DNA from: Bacteroides sp.
Lineage (GTDB): Bacteria; Bacteroidota; Bacteroidia; Bacteroidales; Bacteroidaceae
Direction: 5' to 3'
DNA length: 7,505 nucleotides
Assembly: GCA_021204375.1 (NCBI GenBank)
Contig: JAJPZL010000409.1
Coordinates: forward strand, 1 to 7,505
How positions within the stretch are numbered: the stretch's first letter is position 1; each line of letters begins with the position of its first letter. The notes below the pieces were generated by a model. It did not search any database. It had not been told where the DNA came from and saw only the letters and a list, made by a program, of their open reading frames with translations. Positions 1-4,228 of this stretch are shown here, in pieces. Made by a program: the position numbers and the translations under genes.

Positions 1-26
1 TCTTTTTATTTGGAAATTAACTTAGG

Positions 27-1145
27 ATGCTCTCAAATGCCATTAAATTCACCGGAGAGAACGGGAGCATACGAGTCTCTCTGACCCGGGAGGTAAAAGA
101 GGAGAGAGCATATGCAGTAATAAGGGTAAAAGATACCGGTAAGAGGATCCCTAAAGAAAAACTTGCCACCATCTTCGAACGCTTTAAACAGGTGGAAGAG
201 GGAGACGGACGCAAAGGAAGCGGTATCGGGCTGAACCTGGTCAAAGAGTATGTGGAGATGCACCGAGGAGAGGTACGAGTAGAGAGCGAGCCGGAAAAGG
301 GCTCTGTTTTTTCGGTCTATCTTCCCATGGATCTGGAGACTTCGTCCACAGCTGGAGAGCCGCCTGTGGAGACCATGGCCGAACCGGAAGGTGAATCCAG
401 GAAAAAGATATTGATCGTGGAGGATAACCAGGAGTTCCGCAGCTACCTGAAAAAGGAGCTCACCCGTTATTATACCCTCTATGAAGCAGCGGATGGAGAA
501 GAAGGGGAACGGGTGGCGCTGGAAAAAGAGCCGGATCTTATTATTACCGACCTGATGATGCCGCAGGTAAGCAGGTTTGAATTGTGCAGAAGAATCAAGA
601 ACAACCTCTCTATCTCCCACGTTCCGGTGATCCTACTGACGGCTAATAATACCTTCGAGAACGAACGGCAGGGATATAAGGAGGGAGCAGATACCTATAT
701 TGCCAAACCTTTCCAGTGGGATATTTTATTACTGCGTATCCGGAACCTGCTGGAGCAACAATCGCAGCGCAGGCAGCTTTTTGAGAAGGAGATAGAGATA
801 CAGCCGGAACAGATCACGATCTCTTATGTGGATGAGAAGTTCCTGAAACGTACCCTGGACCTGATTGAAAAGAATATGGGGAATGCGGAATATTCGATTG
901 AAGAATTAAGCAAAGAAGTGGAGATGAGCCGGGTAAACCTTTACCGAAAACTGCAATCGATCACCGGGAATACGCCGACGGAGTTTGTAAAGAGTGTCCG
1001 GTTGAAAAAGGCGGCCGAGCTGCTTAAAGAGGGTAAAATGAGTGTAGTAGAGGTAGCCTATACGGTAGGATTCAATACGCCCAGTTACTTTACGAAATCG
1101 TTTAAGAAGATGTTCGGAGTGCTTCCGACTCAGTATACCCCGTAA
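27..1145 (+). CDS. Hybrid two-component system (HTCS) C-terminal part: HATPase end, receiver, AraC-type HTH; 5'-truncated and possibly a pseudogene
   Basis: In Bacteroidota, HTCS proteins are inner-membrane sensors that detect glycan fragments and activate polysaccharide-utilisation genes. Residues 1-100 of this 372-aa frame are the end of a histidine-kinase ATPase domain: N-box end LSNAIKFT at 2-9, F-box FERF at 50-53, G2 box GSGIGL at 64-69. Residues 126-245 are a receiver with acidic pair E132/D133, phosphoacceptor D175, T205 and K227. Residues 270-372 are an AraC-type double HTH (MSRVNLYRKL at 300-309, final helices around 340-365). The ATG at 27 is not the native start: it lies inside the kinase domain, whereas family members are usually well over 1000 residues with a periplasmic sensor. 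An in-frame TAA at 18-20 blocks this frame upstream. The G1 box reads DTGKR (36-40) where DxGxG is expected, and the receiver reads VSR (181-183) where MDG is usual. The fragment may be a remnant, a truncated product, or full length with a sequence error. Domain assignment is secure; functionality is doubtful. Confidence 0.85.
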   Translation: MLSNAIKFTGENGSIRVSLTREVKEERAYAVIRVKDTGKRIPKEKLATIFERFKQVEEGDGRKGSGIGLNLVKEYVEMHRGEVRVESEPEKGSVFSVYLPMDLETSSTAGEPPVETMAEPEGESRKKILIVEDNQEFRSYLKKELTRYYTLYEAADGEEGERVALEKEPDLIITDLMMPQVSRFELCRRIKNNLSISHVPVILLTANNTFENERQGYKEGADTYIAKPFQWDILLLRIRNLLEQQSQRRQLFEKEIEIQPEQITISYVDEKFLKRTLDLIEKNMGNAEYSIEELSKEVEMSRVNLYRKLQSITGNTPTEFVKSVRLKKAAELLKEGKMSVVEVAYTVGFNTPSYFTKSFKKMFGVLPTQYTP

Positions 1146-1171
1146 AAAGATCAAAAGTGTGGCTGATCTTT
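1146..1171 (+). terminator. Candidate hairpin directly after the regulator stop codon
   Basis: A perfect 8-bp inverted repeat, AAAGATCA (1146-1153) and TGATCTTT (1164-1171), with a 10-nt loop begins at the base after the regulator's TAA. The position suits a transcript end. The stem is AT-rich and is not followed by a clear U-tract, so intrinsic termination is only a possibility. Confidence 0.35.
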
Positions 1172-1175
1172 GTTC

Positions 1176-1232
1176 TCCTGAATGCAGTGAAGGATCTCTA
1201 TATCTATGTCCTATATAGAAAAGATCCTTCAC
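1176..1232 (+). repeat. Dispersed interspersed repeat (REP/REPIN-like palindrome)
   Basis: The first 22 nt (1176-1197) contain the core CAGTGAAGGATCT and match the reverse complement of 3964-3985 at 19 of 22 positions. The element folds: GTGAAGGATCT (1187-1197) pairs perfectly with AGATCCTTCAC (1222-1232), and inside it CTATAT (1198-1203) pairs with ATATAG (1213-1218), leaving a three-A bulge. From memory, the core resembles a short repeat seen in many Bacteroidota genomes that gives spurious translations such as LLNAVKDL on one strand and HSERSEES-like peptides on the other; family membership is therefore recognition, not proof. It may also act as a bidirectional terminator between the convergent genes. 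Confidence 0.65.
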
Positions 1233-1351
1233 AATGTTACCAATGTTTTGTTCATAGGAAGATGCTCTCCCTATGTGATTACTCTAAGAACATGTTGTCC
1301 GACCTGCGTACCTGTTGCGTGAAAAGGAGGTGTGTTCCGGGAGAACATTCC

Positions 1352-1428
1352 TGTTACCACTGGCTTCACAGTGGTTGTTGCACAACAAAAAAAATGCCTT
1401 ATGTTGTCGCCGGCTTCACATCCGGCGG
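1352..1428. repeat. Two related hairpins exactly 50 nt apart
   Basis: Two copies begin with TGTT (1352 and 1402) and share the 9-mer GGCTTCACA (1362-1370 and 1412-1420), an exact 50-nt offset. Each forms a hairpin: ACCACTG/CAGTGGT (1356-1362/1369-1375) and CGCCGG/CCGGCG (1408-1413/1422-1427). The common 9-mer falls mostly in the loops while the stem sequences differ. On the minus strand, the second hairpin lies downstream of the MFS stop and is GC-rich, so it could contribute to transcript termination there. Confidence 0.5.
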
Positions 1429-1442
1429 AAACAGCAAGGATA

Positions 1443-1462
1443 TTTACTGGTAATGCAGTAAA
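1443..1462 (-). terminator. Candidate hairpin just after the MFS transporter gene
   Basis: TTTACTG (1443-1449) and CAGTAAA (1456-1462) form a perfect 7-bp stem with a 6-nt loop, 8 nt beyond the MFS stop codon on the minus strand. No run of T follows at once; the GC-rich hairpin at 1408-1427 and the T8 tract at 1394-1387 lie further on. Together they are the likely end region of the UroD-like/MFS transcript. Confidence 0.4.
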
Positions 1463-1470
1463 GAATTTTA

Positions 1471-2733
1471 CTATTTCTTCGGCAAAGTCAATTGCAAAAC
1501 ACTCCAGGCAATCACATACGCCAGCCCGGCGACGGTAAAGATCAGGAAATAACTTCCTGTGAGATCCAGCACCTTACCCACAAAGATACCGGAAAGGATT
1601 CCTCCCATAGAACCTGCAAAACCGGCCAGACCCGTCATGCTTCCTACCGAGTTCTTCGGATAGAAATCAGAGACCAGGGTAAATACATTGGATGCCCAGC
1701 CCTGATGTGCAAAAGCAGCGACCCCGATCAGGCAGACGGAGAACCACAGGGAAGAGAGAGAAGGAATGATACTAACAGGAACTACACAGAGAGCCAGGAC
1801 CAGCATCGCTATCTTACGTGAGGTACTTACCTCTTTGCCTCTTTTGATCAGTATAGAGGAGAGTGCTCCCCCTGCTACTCCCCCAACGGAGGAGAAAACG
1901 TAGATAATGATCAGTGGCAATACCATTTGTATAATATCCACTCCATAGACTTTATGCAGGAAATCGGGCGTCCAGAAGAGAAAGAACCACCACACCCAGT
2001 CGGAGATAAAACGGGCTCCGCAGATACCAACGGTAGTACGCTGTTTTAACAGTTCCTTCCAGGGTACACTCTTTTCCGCCTTCTCTGCTTCCGGATGCAG
2101 GCTATCAGCGTGTATATACCGATACTCTGCCTGACTGAGCCCCTTCACCTGAGCAGGTAAATGGTACAGCACGAACCAGGCGATGACCCAGACAAAGCCC
2201 AACAGTCCGGTGACAATAAAGGCCCACCGCCATCCCCAGGCTACGGTAATAACGGAAACAATGATCGGAGCGATAATGGCTTCCATATTGGCGCCGGTAT
2301 TAAAAAGACCGGTAGCCAGAGCCCGTTCTTTTTTGGGGAACCACTCGGCTGTGGCTTTAATAGCGGCAGGAAAGTTCCCCGACTCTCCCAACCCCAGGAA
2401 AAAGCGGGCAATCCCGAATCCGAAAGCGCTCCGGGCAGCTGCGTGGAAACAGCCTGCGAGACTCCATACCACTACAGCTACGGCATAACTGATGCGGGTA
2501 TCGTATTTGTCGATCAGGTTACCGGCAAACAGAAGCCCAATGGCGTATGCTGCCTGAAAGGTAGAGACAATATAGCCATAACTGAGTTCCGTAAGGTTAA
2601 AATCACCGGCAATAAAGGGCTTTAACATACCTAGGATCTGGCGGTCAATGTAATTGATCGTAGTGGCGAAAAAGAGCAGTGCAACCACCCGCCACCTGTA
2701 ATTACACACTTTAGAGGAAGCTGTTACCGGCAT
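1471..2733 (-). CDS. MFS transporter, ExuT-like hexuronate / sugar-acid permease (anion:cation symporter family)
   Basis: A 420-aa inner-membrane protein of normal length for a 12-helix MFS permease. Family marks are RWRVVALLFFATTINYIDRQ (13-32) in the first helix, the helix 2-3 loop motif GNLIDKYDTR (71-80), and ARFFLGLGESGNFPAAIKAT (109-128) followed by AEWFPKKERALATGLFNTG, typical of the ACS family that includes ExuT, GudP and DgoT. Members of this family usually take up galacturonate, glucuronate or related sugar acids with protons. The exact substrate cannot be read from sequence; the GH28 gene nearby favours galacturonate or a short unsaturated uronide. The start overlaps the last 10 nt of the UroD-like gene (2724-2733), implying translational coupling, and there is no separate promoter. 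Oddity: NTGANMEAIIAP has Glu at 151 where relatives usually have Gly, inside a membrane helix. Galactonate or another organic anion is the main alternative substrate. Confidence 0.9.
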   Translation of the reverse strand: MPVTASSKVCNYRWRVVALLFFATTINYIDRQILGMLKPFIAGDFNLTELSYGYIVSTFQAAYAIGLLFAGNLIDKYDTRISYAVAVVVWSLAGCFHAAARSAFGFGIARFFLGLGESGNFPAAIKATAEWFPKKERALATGLFNTGANMEAIIAPIIVSVITVAWGWRWAFIVTGLLGFVWVIAWFVLYHLPAQVKGLSQAEYRYIHADSLHPEAEKAEKSVPWKELLKQRTTVGICGARFISDWVWWFFLFWTPDFLHKVYGVDIIQMVLPLIIIYVFSSVGGVAGGALSSILIKRGKEVSTSRKIAMLVLALCVVPVSIIPSLSSLWFSVCLIGVAAFAHQGWASNVFTLVSDFYPKNSVGSMTGLAGFAGSMGGILSGIFVGKVLDLTGSYFLIFTVAGLAYVIAWSVLQLTLPKK

Positions 2734-3851
2734 ATCTCATGGATTTTCTGATAGACCCGACTCTGCTCTTCCGGTGTATCGCAATAGGTAGCCACGATCA
2801 GTTTCATCCCGGGTTTCCATAATTCGCGTACTTTCTCCTCTACCACATCCGGAGTCCCGACAATACGTGCATTTAGCACCACTCCCGTACCGGCAAAGGT
2901 ATCTGCAAAACCATCGGTAGGATTGGCATTCGGATCGGTTGCTTTGGAGAAGGCACCATCTGCCATCCGGATCCCATCTATCTTTACTATATCCTCTTTC
3001 TTTCCCGACCAGTCGCCGCAAGAGTGGAAAACACCCCCTCCAAAAGGAGCGCAGGCTTTGATAAGGGCCGGAACAGCAAATTCGTTATACATCTCGTTAG
3101 AGAGCATCACAATATTATCGTCGCTCATACCCATACCGTCAAAACAGCGGGAGGAGGCAAATCCGTGTCCCGGTTTTGCCAGTGCATCCCCGATCATTCG
3201 CTGCTGTATCTTCATGTAATCCACAAAAAGAGCGGCAGTACGGTCAAAGGCCTGGTGAATAAGCTCCGGGTTGAGAATAAAGTCCATATAGAACTGGTTG
3301 GAGTCTACCATATTCGCTACAATATTCAAGGGAGACTGCACATCGGAGTAAGAGATAGGTAGTTTTTCCCGTGTTCTCGTCAGGAAATAATCGATCATAT
3401 CGAGGGTATGCTTTCCGATCGGAGTGGTCTCTACCGGTTTTGCATCGTAATTCAATAGTTGTTCTACCGAATCGAAATGGCCGTTTATAGCGGGGGCCTG
3501 TCCTTCGTTCCATACATAGTCGAACCCAAAGGTGGATGCAATAGTGCCCAGACCATACCAGGGTTCCAGGAAGTTCGGAACATCAGCCCGGAAAGCCATA
3601 CTTTTCCATAAGGCTCCTAACTGCCACTCCAGTGACTTCTTCATATCTTTGGAGTCATAGGAGAATACCTCCTGAACCCGCATACGGCGGTAAACCAGTA
3701 CTCCACTATCACTTTTCCAGAAGTTCTTACACCGGGTAAGTAGCTCCTGTTCGTAAGCCTGATAAGCTTCCAGATCAAATTTTTCGGGTTTTATCGGTTC
3801 TACCGCAGTGGCCTGCGAGTCCGGAAGGGAGAAATCAAAGGTATCTTTCAT
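2724..3851 (-). CDS. Uroporphyrinogen-decarboxylase-superfamily protein, probable cobamide-type methyltransferase, not HemE
   Basis: A 375-aa soluble protein with no signal peptide or membrane segment, so cytoplasmic. The UroD-type (beta/alpha)8 fold is suggested by the C-terminal half: GGGVFHSCGDW (271-281), VVLNARIVGTPDVVEEKVRELW (positions 324-345) and VATYCDTPEEQ (353-363). His276-x-Cys278 plus the distal Cys357 match the H-x-C...C zinc site of methylcobamide:CoM methyltransferases (MtaA/MtbA) and related demethylases. The N-terminal arginine-rich substrate motif of true HemE is absent. Family knowledge therefore favours zinc-dependent methyl transfer over haem synthesis; the actual substrate is unknown. 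It is the first gene of a two-gene operon, ending in ATATGCCGGTAA, which contains the transporter's ATG. No good Shine-Dalgarno precedes the start (ACTAATAAG then ATG), common in Bacteroidota. A methyl group from pectin-derived compounds is a plausible but unproven substrate. No corrinoid protein or MtaB-like partner is in the window. Confidence 0.85.
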   Translation of the reverse strand: MKDTFDFSLPDSQATAVEPIKPEKFDLEAYQAYEQELLTRCKNFWKSDSGVLVYRRMRVQEVFSYDSKDMKKSLEWQLGALWKSMAFRADVPNFLEPWYGLGTIASTFGFDYVWNEGQAPAINGHFDSVEQLLNYDAKPVETTPIGKHTLDMIDYFLTRTREKLPISYSDVQSPLNIVANMVDSNQFYMDFILNPELIHQAFDRTAALFVDYMKIQQRMIGDALAKPGHGFASSRCFDGMGMSDDNIVMLSNEMYNEFAVPALIKACAPFGGGVFHSCGDWSGKKEDIVKIDGIRMADGAFSKATDPNANPTDGFADTFAGTGVVLNARIVGTPDVVEEKVRELWKPGMKLIVATYCDTPEEQSRVYQKIHEICR

Positions 3852-3963
3852 CTTATTAGTTATGAGATTACTATCTATGGATAAGACGGAGAAACAGCTG
3901 TGGTGTAATCAATACGGATCTCTTTTAGGAAAGGATTCCGGTAGATAGGTGTTGTAGTAGAGG

Positions 3964-3985
3964 AGATGCTTCACTGTGTTCAGGA
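3964..3985 (-). repeat. Second copy of the dispersed repeat, inverted relative to the copy at 1176
   Basis: Read on the minus strand, this 22-mer contains CAGTGAAGCATCT and is identical to 1176-1197 at 19 of 22 positions. Unlike the left copy, it has no nearby inverted partner arm, so it is a solo unit. It lies about 113 nt upstream of the UroD-like start codon. The two copies bracket the UroD-like/MFS gene pair in opposite orientations. Confidence 0.55.
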
Positions 3986-4027
3986 TGATAACGAACAGCA
4001 ATTTATAAGATCAGTAACAGGTAGATT

Positions 4028-4109
4028 TTCCATTTCGATGGCACAACAATTCCATTTTGATGACATAACTGTGCCAATATAGTGGCACAGTTGTGTCAAG
4101 GTGATGGCA
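4028..4109. promoter_or_regulatory. Array of eight T-N-N-C-A pentamers every 11 nt, candidate multi-site operator
   Basis: Pentamers start at 4028 (TTCCA), 4039 (TGGCA), 4050 (TTCCA), 4061 (TGACA), 4072 (TGCCA), 4083 (TGGCA), 4094 (TGTCA) and 4105 (TGGCA), spaced exactly 11 nt. T1, C4 and A5 are constant in all eight; G2 is present in six. TGNCA is its own reverse complement, so the array reads the same on both strands, and the spacing is close to one helical turn, placing all cores on one DNA face. The units at 4028 and 4050 also agree at 10 of 11 positions. It lies 177-258 nt upstream of the UroD-like start. The middle forms a long inverted repeat: 4061-4076 with 4083-4098, 15 of 16 Watson-Crick pairs plus one T-G. 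Cooperative protein binding is inferred; the binding factor is unknown. Confidence 0.6.
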
Positions 4110-4173
4110 ATGCACCTTATCAGTTACTGCCGATCAAAGAACCTGGTTCTATTTGCCTGCAACCATTCAAATA

Positions 4174-4202
4174 AGCAGCCGGCTCCTCAGGAACCGGCTG
4201 CT
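4174..4202 (-). terminator. Strong hairpin downstream of the GH28-esterase unit
   Basis: AGCAGCCGG (4174-4182) and CCGGCTGCT (4194-4202) form a perfect GC-rich 9-bp stem, extended after one C-A mismatch by TCC/GGA around a 3-nt loop. It starts 26 nt past the esterase stop on the minus strand and is followed there by TATTTG, a weak T-rich tract. It probably ends or attenuates the GH28-esterase transcript and so separates it from the UroD-like/MFS operon. Confidence 0.65.
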
Positions 4203-4228
4203 ACCCATATACTTTAAAAAGAGGTTAC

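Larger units (their letters stand above)
1146..1470. other. Palindrome-rich convergent intergenic region, no gene
   Basis: This 325-nt stretch separates the regulator (+) from the MFS gene (-), whose 3' ends face each other. I see no credible gene; open frames across it have no family features and read through repeats. It holds many short inverted repeats: 1146-1153/1164-1171, 1187-1197/1222-1232, 1253-1258/1270-1275 (CATAGG/CCTATG), 1333-1337/1343-1347 (TGTTC/GAACA), 1356-1362/1369-1375, 1408-1413/1422-1427 and 1443-1449/1456-1462. Some probably terminate transcription from either side; one belongs to a dispersed repeat family. An A8 tract at 1387-1394 reads as T8 on the minus strand, about 13 nt beyond the GC-rich hairpin at 1408-1427. 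Confidence 0.7.
3852..4228. other. 377-nt regulatory intergenic region between esterase and UroD-like genes
   Basis: This gap separates two minus-strand units and should hold the promoter of the UroD-like/MFS operon. From right to left it contains a strong hairpin after the esterase gene (4174-4202), the 11-nt phased pentamer array (4028-4109), and a dispersed repeat copy (3964-3985). I looked for the Bacteroidales promoter pattern (TTTG near -33, TAnnTTTG near -7) on the minus strand and found no convincing match; the minus-strand TATAAATTG (4007-3999) is the nearest to a -7 element but lacks a matching -33. No credible small gene is seen. Confidence 0.6.

Noticed and set aside
33..620. 195-aa open frame on the minus strand opposite the regulator
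   Set aside because: It is antisense to a well-supported kinase/receiver coding region and has no recognisable domain; other long antisense frames within the MFS, esterase and GH28 genes were dropped for the same reason.
1157..1453. 98-aa open frame beginning MWLIFVLLNAVKDL on the plus strand
   Set aside because: It runs through the dispersed repeat and several hairpins; the LLNAVKDL start is a translation of the repeat, and the rest has no family features.
2724..3851. HemE, the haem-pathway uroporphyrinogen decarboxylase
   Set aside because: The N-terminal arginine motif of HemE is absent, and the H-x-C...C zinc pattern points to the methyltransferase branch.
4039..4054. Sigma-54-like promoter (TGGCAC, 5-nt spacer, TTCCA)
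   Set aside because: The -12 part lacks the essential GC (TTCCA, not TTGCA), the plus-strand orientation points into the end of the esterase gene, and the minus-strand versions end in TGTCA; the 11-nt phasing explains TGGCA and TTCCA better.
4028..4109. CRISPR array
   Set aside because: Repeat units are only 11 nt with a 5-nt core, far too short for CRISPR repeats and spacers, and there are no cas genes.
4011..4129. CAGTAAC (4012-4018) and CAGTTACTG (4121-4129) as terminal inverted repeats around the array
   Set aside because: The match is only about 7 nt with mismatches around it, which is expected by chance over this distance.
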